Below, one piece after another: positions 23,822-34,443 of a stretch of DNA of 64,000 nucleotides. Source of the stretch: an uncultured Aquimarina sp. (GTDB lineage: Bacteria > Bacteroidota > Bacteroidia > Flavobacteriales > Flavobacteriaceae); contig CANMDH010000004.1 of the NCBI GenBank assembly GCA_947496555.1, positions 104,481 to 168,480 of the forward strand, given 5' to 3'. Within the stretch, counting starts at the first letter, position 1; every line of letters starts with the position of its first letter. The translations under genes were made by a program, and so were the position numbers. The notes beneath the pieces were generated by a model. The model did no database searches and was not told the origin of the DNA. It saw only the letters and a list, made by a program, of their open reading frames with translations.

Positions 23822-23849
23822 TTTGTTTCAATAATTAAAACGAAACAAA
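23822..23849 (+). repeat. Leader inverted repeat before the outer-membrane barrel gene
   Basis: TTTGTTTC (23822-23829) pairs with GAAACAAA (23842-23849), ending six bases before the ATG at 23856. It may be a leader hairpin or an operator. Confidence 0.4.
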
Positions 23850-23855
23850 GTAAGC

Positions 23856-26225
23856 ATGGAATTCAAAAAAATATTTTTCTTTCTCTTATTGTGTATTGGG
23901 GTAAACACAGTAAATGGGCAAAATTCGATAACTGGGCGTATTTCAGATAGTGATAACTCACCCTTGGTTTTTGCCAACATCATTTTATATGAAAACGAAA
24001 CTGATAAAGCCATTTCTGCAATGGCAACCGGTGAAACCGGGGTATACCTTTTTGAAAATGTTATCGCAGGCACGTATCGTATTGAAGTTTCAATGCTTGG
24101 ATATGAAACGAAAATGTCTGAAAAATTCACCCTCACAGATAAGACTGTAGATTTTACACTAGATTTTTCTTTAAAATCTGAAGAATTAGATGAGGTGGTG
24201 GTTACCTATAAAAAACCGGTTATAAAACAAACTGCCGAAAAATTAATTGTAGACATCGAAAAATCAGAAATGATTAATACCAATCTACAAGATGTCATGA
24301 AAAAAATCCCAGGCGTGATTGTGACCAATGGAAGAATAAACTATGGTGGACAAGGTAATATTCGAATTTTAATAAACGGAAAAACAACCGATTATATTGA
24401 TGTAGATGCATTATTGCGTGAGATGCCGGCAGATAATATTGCTCGGGTCGAACTTATTCAACAACCAGGAGCAGAATATGATGCAGAAGGATCAGGTCCT
24501 ATTATTGATGTTATCCTAAAGAAAAATGTAAAATTAGGAACTCATGGTAGCGTAAAAAGCACCGTGGGTTATGTAGATGATTATTTATACGGAGGTAGTG
24601 CATCGATCGCCAGTTACAAAAACAAATTGAATTGGCAAGCAAGCGCTGGCTATAACAGATCGTCATGGAGAGAAGATTTAATAATCTCGCGCCAGGTTTT
24701 GAGCGAAACCTATAATCAAACTTCAATTTCGCCATACGATCCGGAGACTTTTAGAGTAAGTGGTGGTTTTGACTATTATATCAATGATAAAAACACTTTT
24801 GGGATAAATGCGAACAGAATTGAATCGCAATCGGATCGCATTACAAACAATAAAACCACAATCATTGATGAAACATCTGAAACCGATCTAATAACCGATA
24901 ATAGCTTTGATAGAGATCGAATAACATACACTGTAAATCCGTATTATGAGTATGATGATACAAAGAATAAAGTCACCCTGGATTTTAATTACATCGATTA
25001 TGAGTACAACAACGAGAATAATTTGTTTAAAGTTGAAGAGAGCCTCGTAGATTATGATAATCAACGTTATTTTCAAGAGGCTACCTACGAAATTTTTACC
25101 TACCAGGGAGATTATAAGCGAACGGTGAACGATAATTTTAGCTGGGCAATGGGAGCAAAATATTCACATGTGAATTCTGATAGCGATTTACAGTCATTTA
25201 CTCAAAACGACCAAGGCGAATTCATAAATAATACAGACCAAACCAATCGATTTTTGATAGACGAGAGTGTCCTGGCTCTTTATTCAAAGTTTAACGCAAC
25301 ACTTGATAAATGGACTTTTTCTGGCGGCTTGCGATGGGAAGAAAGTGATACCGAAGGGACTTCAGTAACAGAAAATGAAACCCGAACAAGAAACATTTCT
25401 AAATTTTTTCCCAGTTTTACTCTTGGAAGAAAAATTACCGATGAGATTGGTGCCAATGTAGCCTATAGTTATCGCATACAGCGCCCTTCTTATAGCTCCT
25501 TAAATTCATTTGTATATTACTATGATCCCTTTACGTTTGAAGAAGGGAATCCAAACTTAAAACCTGCTTTTACCAATAGCTATCAATTTAATCTTACCTA
25601 TGATGATCAGCCCTTTTTTAATATTGGTTATAAGCAAACGACTGATGCATTATTCGAGATCATTACACAAAATGATACGTCTGCAGAAACATCTAGATCC
25701 GTTATTAACCTTGCCGAGAATAACAATTTTAGTGCAAGTCTTTTTGGACCCTTGGATTTTATAAAAGGACTTGATGGTTTTACGGGAGTTATTGTGAATT
25801 ATAACGAATACAAATCAGAGATGTTAACTCCTGCATTAGATCTTTCTCAATGGAGCTTGACATGGTATACCAGTGCAGAATATCAATTGCCCTGGGGCAT
25901 AAATTCTGAAATATCAGGATACTATACCACCGGGGGCTTAGAAGGGCAAATAGAATACAAATGGATAGCAGGAGTAGATGTTGCCTTAAGTAAGAAATTT
26001 TTAAATGATCAACTAAAAGTAAGTGTTGAATTTGAAGAAATCCTGAACAGAAAATTCTTTGGAGCTATTAATTATGACAACGTAAATGCAACCATTGAAA
26101 ACGATTGGGCAAGACAAAATGTTTATGTGCAGTTGCATTATAGTTTTGGATCTAAATACGGTAAAAACAAGAAAAGAAACAATGTCTCTAAAGATGAGCA
26201 GGATAGAATTGACGATAATAATTAA
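23856..26225 (+). CDS. TonB-receptor-like outer-membrane beta-barrel protein
   Basis: The 789-residue protein has a signal peptide (1-20, ending VNG) and a carboxypeptidase-regulatory-like domain at about 22-105 (ITGRISDSDNSPLVFANIIL). A TonB plug-like domain follows at about 125-225 (VIVTNGRINYGGQGNIRILING, RVELIQQPGAEYDAEGSGPIIDVILKK), then a barrel to the end (IQRPSYSSLNSFVYYYDPFTFEEGNPNLKPAFT). This is the OMP_b-brl_3 type, often annotated as TonB-dependent receptor although many lack a TonB box. The substrate is unknown; it may take up or export a peptide or metal. Only 14 bases separate it from the DUF418 gene, so it heads a five-gene unit. Confidence 0.9.
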   Translation: MEFKKIFFFLLLCIGVNTVNGQNSITGRISDSDNSPLVFANIILYENETDKAISAMATGETGVYLFENVIAGTYRIEVSMLGYETKMSEKFTLTDKTVDFTLDFSLKSEELDEVVVTYKKPVIKQTAEKLIVDIEKSEMINTNLQDVMKKIPGVIVTNGRINYGGQGNIRILINGKTTDYIDVDALLREMPADNIARVELIQQPGAEYDAEGSGPIIDVILKKNVKLGTHGSVKSTVGYVDDYLYGGSASIASYKNKLNWQASAGYNRSSWREDLIISRQVLSETYNQTSISPYDPETFRVSGGFDYYINDKNTFGINANRIESQSDRITNNKTTIIDETSETDLITDNSFDRDRITYTVNPYYEYDDTKNKVTLDFNYIDYEYNNENNLFKVEESLVDYDNQRYFQEATYEIFTYQGDYKRTVNDNFSWAMGAKYSHVNSDSDLQSFTQNDQGEFINNTDQTNRFLIDESVLALYSKFNATLDKWTFSGGLRWEESDTEGTSVTENETRTRNISKFFPSFTLGRKITDEIGANVAYSYRIQRPSYSSLNSFVYYYDPFTFEEGNPNLKPAFTNSYQFNLTYDDQPFFNIGYKQTTDALFEIITQNDTSAETSRSVINLAENNNFSASLFGPLDFIKGLDGFTGVIVNYNEYKSEMLTPALDLSQWSLTWYTSAEYQLPWGINSEISGYYTTGGLEGQIEYKWIAGVDVALSKKFLNDQLKVSVEFEEILNRKFFGAINYDNVNATIENDWARQNVYVQLHYSFGSKYGKNKKRNNVSKDEQDRIDDNN

Positions 26226-26239
26226 AAAACCACAATCAA

Positions 26240-27379
26240 ATGCTACAACAGTCAACTAAACAAGAACGAATACATGCAGTAGATGCTTTGCGAGGATTTG
26301 CTTTGTTTGGGATTATTCTTGCAAACATTCCATTTTCTGGAGAACACGTTGTTGAAAGTCCGCTTAATCAAACTTTTGATTTCTTCCATAATGTAATTAT
26401 TGCTCACAAGTTTATCGCTATGTTTTCGATATTATTTGGGTTTGGTTTTTACATTCAGTTTCAGCGATTTACTTCCAAAGGTGTTTACTTTACTCGGTAT
26501 TTTTTAATCAGAATGGCGTTGTTATTTTTGATTGGATGTTTGCATGGGTATTTACTATGGACTGGTGATATAATTAGAGCCTACGCCTTTGGCGGAATAG
26601 TATTATTACTCATAAGAAATTGGTCGGTCAAGAGTTTATTAATGCTGGCTGTAACATTTAATGTACTGCTTACGGGTATCATGTATATTGTTATCGAAGG
26701 ATTTGAATGGCAGACCTATGATTATTCTCCCGAATTGTATGAGCAACATCGATTAACCACTTCGTATATGGATTATTTACGAATCAACTGGCGAGTTGAT
26801 CAATGGGTGAATTTTCTACAAGATATGCCGCTTACTTTGTTTTATACATTTGGTAACATGTTAATTGGTTTTGCATTGGCCAAACTTGATTTTTTCCGTT
26901 TGCCGGAAAGGTTGAAGAGGATCAACCGTTACATGATAAGCCTGGGTTTATTATTAGGGCTTGCACTTAATTATGTCTTTTATTTAATGATTAGCGGTCA
27001 AATCGTTTTATCAATTTCGTTAATATGGCTCCCTTTTGTACTTGCTGCAGGAATGATTTTGCTTTGTCTGGCCTATATTTCTATTTTTTTGAGATTGTTC
27101 AAAACAAAAACCTTTAAAAAGGTATTGTCAATTTTTAACCCGATAGGAAGAATGGCACTCACAAATTATATCATGCAATCTGTTTTTTACATATTGGTTT
27201 TTTACCATTGCCTTAATGGATTAAGCTTTTATGGAAAATTGACTCATGGAGAATCGTATCTTGTAGCAGTTTTATTTTTTGGTCTGCAAGTACTTTTTAG
27301 CATTTTATGGTTAAAAAAATTCAAGCAAGGACCTATCGAGTGGATATGGAAAAAAGCAGCCTATTATTTTGCGAGATAG
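26240..27379 (+). CDS. DUF418-family polytopic membrane protein
   Basis: The 379-residue protein has about ten membrane segments. RIHAVDALRGFALFGIILANIPF near the N-terminus and FNPIGRMALTNYIMQSVF near residue 300 are the two diagnostic parts of DUF418 proteins, which resemble acyltransferase-3 membrane enzymes. The N-terminal DALRGFA motif is also shared with heparan N-acetyltransferase-like proteins. A role in acylating an envelope or extracellular substrate is possible but unproven. It follows the barrel gene closely and precedes a serine hydrolase gene. Confidence 0.88.
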   Translation: MLQQSTKQERIHAVDALRGFALFGIILANIPFSGEHVVESPLNQTFDFFHNVIIAHKFIAMFSILFGFGFYIQFQRFTSKGVYFTRYFLIRMALLFLIGCLHGYLLWTGDIIRAYAFGGIVLLLIRNWSVKSLLMLAVTFNVLLTGIMYIVIEGFEWQTYDYSPELYEQHRLTTSYMDYLRINWRVDQWVNFLQDMPLTLFYTFGNMLIGFALAKLDFFRLPERLKRINRYMISLGLLLGLALNYVFYLMISGQIVLSISLIWLPFVLAAGMILLCLAYISIFLRLFKTKTFKKVLSIFNPIGRMALTNYIMQSVFYILVFYHCLNGLSFYGKLTHGESYLVAVLFFGLQVLFSILWLKKFKQGPIEWIWKKAAYYFAR

Positions 27380-27443
27380 TTTTATGAATTGAAAATCTCT
27401 ACTCAAGATGAGTTCATTAATTACACTATTCAAAACAATTTTT

Positions 27444-28655
27444 ATGAATACATATATAAAACAAATCGGCTTATCTATAATATTTAGCTTTATAATCAGT
27501 AGTTGTACTACTAAGAACGACAAAGCGATAGATAGTTATCTTGGTTTTGATATCCCCAAAGAGGCTTTGGATGAATTTATTAGTTCAAAAATGAAGGAAT
27601 ATAATATTCCTGGCTTGTCGATGGCAGTGATCAATGATGGGGAAGTGGTGTATCATCAAACCAGCGGCTTTGCCAATATTGATGAAAAATTACCAGTTAC
27701 CCAAAATACCATTTTTGAAGGAGCCTCAATATCGAAACCGGTTTTTGGTTTTTTTGTAATGACCTTTGTTGAAGAAGGGATTCTTGACCTAGACAAACCT
27801 ATGTATCAGTATATGGAATATCCCGATATTGCTCATGATGAGCGATACAAAAAAATTACTGCCAGAATGGTATTGAGTCATCGATCTGGTTTTCAAAATT
27901 GGCGAGAAGATGATGAGGACAATACACTAAAAATTCAATTCGACCCAGGAACCGATTATTTCTACTCGGGTGAAGGGTATCAATATTTGACCCAGGTATT
28001 AAAACATATTTTAAAAACAGATGATGCTGGACTCGAGGCCGAGTTTCAAAAAAGAATTGGAAAACCCATTGGGTTAGAGCATACAGTTTATATTCAGAAT
28101 GATTATACCCGAAAACACAAAGCAGAACCATATGATGAAAACAATAAATGGGTAGATTGGAAAAATGAGTATTGGTTTAAAAAAGAAAATAATATATTTT
28201 CTGCCCCAGCCTCTATACATTCAGAACCTATAGATTTTTCTAAATGGATGATTGCGGTTATGAATGAAGAGATTTTAACCCAAAAAAGCTACTTAGAATT
28301 ATTAAAGCCTCATTCCAAAGTCCCTTATGACGGTTTTGATGTTAGGTATACGCTTGGTTTTTTCAATATAAAAATACCCTTCACAAATATTTACAGCCAT
28401 GGCGGGAATAATATAGGATTTACCAGTTGGATTCTTTTAGATCCCGAAAAAGATTGGGGTTATGTATTATTCACCAATTCTGAATATGGAGAACAGCTGG
28501 GGCAAGATGTATTTTTTTATATGTTAGCCGATCCTGGTAGAACAAAATTATATGTTGTTTTAGGGATAATTTCTATTTTTCTTATTCTTGCAATAACATT
28601 TTTAATTAGATGGATGATAAAACGCATAAGAAAACCTAAAAGTAGGATGATTTAG
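27444..28655 (+). CDS. Membrane-anchored lipoprotein serine hydrolase, class C beta-lactamase fold
   Basis: Starting at the ATG at 27444 gives 403 residues with lipobox SFIISSC (Cys21). The SxxK motif is S95-I-S-K98. The second motif region reads DYFYSGEGYQYL (Y174-S-G), with Gly in place of the usual Asn. The third motif is YSHGGNNIGF. Unlike most relatives it has an extra C-terminal membrane helix (LYVVLGIISIFLILAITFL) followed by a basic tail, so it would be anchored at both ends. It may hydrolyse a D-amino-acid peptide or ester. It lies in the unit with DUF418 and a LytS/LytTR pair. Confidence 0.87.
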   Translation: MNTYIKQIGLSIIFSFIISSCTTKNDKAIDSYLGFDIPKEALDEFISSKMKEYNIPGLSMAVINDGEVVYHQTSGFANIDEKLPVTQNTIFEGASISKPVFGFFVMTFVEEGILDLDKPMYQYMEYPDIAHDERYKKITARMVLSHRSGFQNWREDDEDNTLKIQFDPGTDYFYSGEGYQYLTQVLKHILKTDDAGLEAEFQKRIGKPIGLEHTVYIQNDYTRKHKAEPYDENNKWVDWKNEYWFKKENNIFSAPASIHSEPIDFSKWMIAVMNEEILTQKSYLELLKPHSKVPYDGFDVRYTLGFFNIKIPFTNIYSHGGNNIGFTSWILLDPEKDWGYVLFTNSEYGEQLGQDVFFYMLADPGRTKLYVVLGIISIFLILAITFLIRWMIKRIRKPKSRMI

Positions 28656-28660
28656 AAGGT

Positions 28661-29674
28661 ATGAATACGAAATTAAACAAGTCAGATTATATCGTAATTG
28701 CTATAGTATATGCAGTAACTACACTGTTGAATTGTATTGACTATTATGAAAGTGATAATGATCTTATTGAATATCTTGTTGATATTCCGGCAGCAATTTT
28801 AAGTTCTCTAGGTGTTGTGTTGTTGTTTGTTTATTGGATTATTCCAAATTTTCTAATTAAGAAAAAAAAGTATTTTCATCTAACATTTTGGGGCCTCATA
28901 GTTTTAGGGATTGGTGGATTTATAACATTTATCGCAGGATTTTGGACCGGAGGTCACGATTGGAACAATTTTCCGAAATGGTATCAATTAATATCCATAA
29001 GTATTTTTGAAATAACGGAAGAAGTGGGCTTTGCCTTGGGTATTTTATTAGCCAAAAAGTTTTATGAAGGACAGGCACAACTTTTTAATGTTCAGAAACA
29101 ACAAAAAGAAAATGAACTAAAACTATTGCGTTCCCAAATAGATCCGCACTTTTTGTTTAACAATCTTAATACGCTGGATGCATTAATTGATAGTAATGCA
29201 ATAAAGGCCAAAGAATACATTAATCGCCTTTCATTGATTTATCGCTATTTAATTCGAACCAAAGATGCCGAGGTGATGGAGCTTTCCGAAGAAATTGAAC
29301 TTGCCGAAAATTATATATTTCTAATTCAGACCCGATTCGGAAAAGACTATCATTTCGAGATAAAAGATAATACTTCTTTTGAAGATAAATTTATTCCTAC
29401 GGGATCTTTACAGGCATTGCTAGAGAATGTCGTGAAACATAATAAAGCAGGAGGACAAAATAGTATTGATGTCTCTATTGAAGTTGATGAGGATTGGTTA
29501 ACCGTAATAAATAATAAGTCCAAAATTCTGTCAGCTGAAGAATCATTTGGTACGGGTTTAGAAAATTTAAGAAGTAGGTATAAATTACTATCGGATCAAG
29601 AACTACAAATCATTAATACTGAATCAAAGTTTAAGGTTTCAATTCCAATTATTAAATTAAGTAGTGAATTATAG
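28661..29674 (+). CDS. LytS/YehU-type sensor histidine kinase
   Basis: The 337-residue protein has four membrane segments in the first 135 residues and a short helical linker. The His_kinase box follows as LRSQIDPHFLFNNLNTLDAL with the phospho-acceptor at His163. The ATP-binding part includes LQALLENVVKHNKAGG (N box) and GTGLENLRSRYKLL (G box). It starts five bases after the hydrolase stop. The LytTR regulator begins four bases after its own stop, so kinase and regulator are a cognate pair. Confidence 0.92.
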   Translation: MNTKLNKSDYIVIAIVYAVTTLLNCIDYYESDNDLIEYLVDIPAAILSSLGVVLLFVYWIIPNFLIKKKKYFHLTFWGLIVLGIGGFITFIAGFWTGGHDWNNFPKWYQLISISIFEITEEVGFALGILLAKKFYEGQAQLFNVQKQQKENELKLLRSQIDPHFLFNNLNTLDALIDSNAIKAKEYINRLSLIYRYLIRTKDAEVMELSEEIELAENYIFLIQTRFGKDYHFEIKDNTSFEDKFIPTGSLQALLENVVKHNKAGGQNSIDVSIEVDEDWLTVINNKSKILSAEESFGTGLENLRSRYKLLSDQELQIINTESKFKVSIPIIKLSSEL

Positions 29675-29678
29675 AACA

Positions 29679-30443
29679 ATGCGTATTTTAATTTTAGAAG
29701 ACGAAATTCCGGCATATCAAAAGCTTGTTAAGTATCTAAACGAATATTTTGATGCGGCTGTGGCTCATGATTGGTCACGTTCTGTTGCCGATGGGAGAGA
29801 GTTGTTAGAAAGCCAGACATATGATTTAATATTATCTGATATTCAATTATTAGATGGCACTTCATTTGATTTATTTAATAAAACAACAATTGATTGTCCT
29901 ATTATCTTTTGTTCTGCATATGATGAATATTTATTTCAGGCCTTTAATACCAATGGGATCGCCTATATCTTGAAACCGTATTCTCAAGATGATTTCAAAA
30001 AGGCGGTAGAAAAATATGAATCCCTTTTTAGAAATGGTCAATATAATACCTTAGATAATACCACAATTGATGCCTTAAAATTGGCTTTACAGGAAGAACA
30101 AGTGAGCTATAAGAAAAGATTTGTAATCAAAAGAACCAAAGGAATTCAACTATTGAATGTTAGTGACATTAGTATTGTTGAAGCTTCAGGAGATTTTTGT
30201 GTTGCTACCGACTCTAATGGTAAAAAGCATCCAATTCTACAAAAAATAGGAGTACTTACCGAACAAATAAATCCAAAAAAGTTCTTCAGAATCAACAGAA
30301 GCCAAATAATACATATAGAATATATAGAGACTATCGAAAATCACTTCAAAAATAGATTATTGATAAAATTAAAAGGAGTTGAAGAAAAGGTAATGACCAG
30401 CTCTTCCAATACTTCAGATTTTAGAAAATGGATAGAGCAGTAA
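29679..30443 (+). CDS. LytTR-family response regulator
   Basis: The start is at the ATG at 29679 (MRILILEDEIPAYQKL), giving 254 residues. The receiver domain occupies 1-120 with the acidic pair Glu7-Asp8, the phospho-acceptor Asp54 in LILSDIQLLDG, and a conserved Lys in ILKPY. A LytTR DNA-binding domain follows at about 145-250 (KRFVIKRTKGIQLLNVSDI, FFRINRSQIIHIEYIETIE). LytTR regulators bind pairs of 9-bp direct repeats. I could not find such a pair upstream of the barrel gene that heads this unit. It is the last gene of the five-gene unit. Confidence 0.92.
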   Translation: MRILILEDEIPAYQKLVKYLNEYFDAAVAHDWSRSVADGRELLESQTYDLILSDIQLLDGTSFDLFNKTTIDCPIIFCSAYDEYLFQAFNTNGIAYILKPYSQDDFKKAVEKYESLFRNGQYNTLDNTTIDALKLALQEEQVSYKKRFVIKRTKGIQLLNVSDISIVEASGDFCVATDSNGKKHPILQKIGVLTEQINPKKFFRINRSQIIHIEYIETIENHFKNRLLIKLKGVEEKVMTSSSNTSDFRKWIEQ

Positions 30444-30637
30444 CTTTTTTGATAAAAAAGAATCCGTAACTGAAATAAAGATTTTACTCTTGTTTTTTAG
30501 CGAAAACTTATGGCATTTGATTAATAAAAATAGGATAAACCTTTGTAACTTATTGGTATATAAGTATGTCAAATGGTTAAATAAATCTTATATATTGAAA
30601 ATATAAAAATAATAAGAAAATGTTATTGTAAATTTGA

Positions 30638-32926
<2,289 letters not shown>

Positions 32927-32958
32927 TAGTTATTACAGCTTATATCAAAAACTTTAAC

Positions 32959-32982
32959 GGGTGGTTTGTTAACAAACCACCC
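32959..32982. terminator. 24-bp perfect palindrome after katG
   Basis: GGGTGGTTTGTT pairs completely with AACAAACCACCC. It lies 32 bases after the katG stop. No long T run follows, so termination may be only partial, allowing some read-through into the ankyrin gene. Confidence 0.6.
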
Positions 32983-33112
32983 TAGTCGTAAAAATAATGG
33001 ATAACAAAGCATATTAAGTTTTGATTATTCTGGTGTATTCTAGATTTTTTTGATATTTTAAATTTGAATCAATTGTATTTTTAAATCATTATTAATAAAG
33101 ATATTTCACTCA

Positions 33113-33580
33113 ATGGAAGCTATTTTTAACGCCATTAGATCAGGAGAACTACAAGAAGTAGAAGCAGTCCTAAATATAAGTCCAGAATTGGTTAATACAA
33201 AAGATTCTAGAGGTTCTACGCCATTATTGTTGGCGTCATATTATGGGCATGAGGATATAACTAAAGTTATCCTAAGTTTTAAGCCAGATCTAAATGTTAA
33301 AGATAGTTCAGGTAATACAGCTTTAATGGGAGTATGTTTTAAAGGATATTATGATATCGCAAAATTATTAATTGAATATGGAGCAGATGTAAATGCGAAA
33401 AGTTTTAATGAAGCTACCGCTTTAATTTATGCAGCAACCTTTGGACAAAAAGAGATTATTAAACTATTAGTCGAAAACGGAGCGGACTTAACTGCAAAAG
33501 ACAATAAAGGATATACCGCTGCAATGCATGCAGAAAACCAAGGTATTGATATTTCAGAATTAATTAATCTTACTTCATAA
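33113..33580 (+). CDS. Ankyrin-repeat protein of the katG locus
   Basis: The 155-residue cytoplasmic protein is made of about four ankyrin repeats. Typical parts are NTKDSRGSTPLLLASYYGHEDI, NVKDSSGNTALMGVCFKGYY, NAKSFNEATALIYAATFGQK and TAKDNKGYTAAMHAENQG. There is no signal peptide. Ankyrin proteins encoded beside catalase genes are known in Pseudomonas and Campylobacter and are thought to stabilise the catalase or help haem insertion; that role here is inference from position. A 186-residue unknown gene follows after 17 bases. Confidence 0.9.
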   Translation: MEAIFNAIRSGELQEVEAVLNISPELVNTKDSRGSTPLLLASYYGHEDITKVILSFKPDLNVKDSSGNTALMGVCFKGYYDIAKLLIEYGADVNAKSFNEATALIYAATFGQKEIIKLLVENGADLTAKDNKGYTAAMHAENQGIDISELINLTS

Positions 33581-33597
33581 AATAATTATATAGTACT

Positions 33598-34158
33598 ATG
33601 GGTATAAAATCGGTAAATATTAGATCGATAGACATCAAGAAGAGGCTTTTGATGTCATCGTCTATGGTTACTGTTTTTGAATCCTTTTTGAAAGAGAATA
33701 TTGGCAATGAGGTGTTGGTAGTAAACACCAATATTGGAATGGAAGTATATTACTATTCTAAAAATGATTGTAGTACTTTTATTAAAGAAAGTGCCCTGCT
33801 ATATACGCTAAAGCAAGTTGATGGCTCTAAGTTGAGGTTTAGAAATAATTTAAGTGAAGAAGAGGTATATCAAAGTTTTTGTGAAGCATTGATGACCTTT
33901 GCCCAATACCCTCAGATATTCTTAGCTTATACTAAAAAATTTATTCATATTAAGAGAAGAAATGAATCAAGTAAACATCTGATTCCTATTCTAAGTGGTT
34001 TTTTTGAAGAAGTACTGAAGGTACTTACTGAAACCAATAAAATGCCTCATTATGAAAAAGTAAAAAGAGAAAGGAATAAACCCAAGAAACCAGACCCTGA
34101 AAAATTAATAATTCAAGATTTGATCTCAGAGATCTTGATGAAAAAACATTATAATTAA
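33598..34158 (+). CDS. Protein of unknown function after the ankyrin gene
   Basis: The 186-residue protein has no signal peptide or membrane helix. The first 80 residues read like an alpha-beta domain (FESFLKENIGNEVLVVNTNI, MEVYYYSKNDCSTFIKES). The C-terminal third is very basic with KVKRERNKPKKPDPEK, then a final amphipathic helix. I do not recognise it. Close spacing to the ankyrin gene suggests a shared transcript and perhaps a shared role with the peroxidase. A DNA- or RNA-binding role is possible from the charge, but not shown. Confidence 0.6.
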   Translation: MGIKSVNIRSIDIKKRLLMSSSMVTVFESFLKENIGNEVLVVNTNIGMEVYYYSKNDCSTFIKESALLYTLKQVDGSKLRFRNNLSEEEVYQSFCEALMTFAQYPQIFLAYTKKFIHIKRRNESSKHLIPILSGFFEEVLKVLTETNKMPHYEKVKRERNKPKKPDPEKLIIQDLISEILMKKHYN

Positions 34159-34334
34159 GTGAAACTCTTTTTTGTATTTGAAAAGTAACAAAGCACCTTC
34201 AAAAAAATAAGCTGAACTTATCTAGCTGTAATGTGGGATCTATTTTAGAAACTTTATCTATTATTAAAATTTTGTTTGCGATTCACTGTCTCTTCTATGT
34301 AATAGACGTTTGAAACCAAAAAAAAGAGTGCTTT

Positions 34335-34367
34335 GTACAATTCAATACATTACTAGTACAGTTCAAT
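34335..34367. promoter_or_regulatory. LytTR-type direct-repeat binding site
   Basis: GTACAATTCAAT (34335-34346) and GTACAGTTCAAT (34356-34367) are direct repeats differing at one base, with a start-to-start distance of 21 bp. LytTR regulators of the AgrA type bind 9-bp direct repeats spaced exactly 21 bp apart, with a core like ACAGTTCA. The site lies 77 bases upstream of the SDHY-repeat gene, the first gene of a LytS/LytTR unit. Confidence 0.6.
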
Positions 34368-34443
34368 TCATTTATTTTTTTAGATATAATATAACGTTCC
34401 ATCTTTGTATTAATTAAATCAATTAATCAAAAAACGAACAGTT

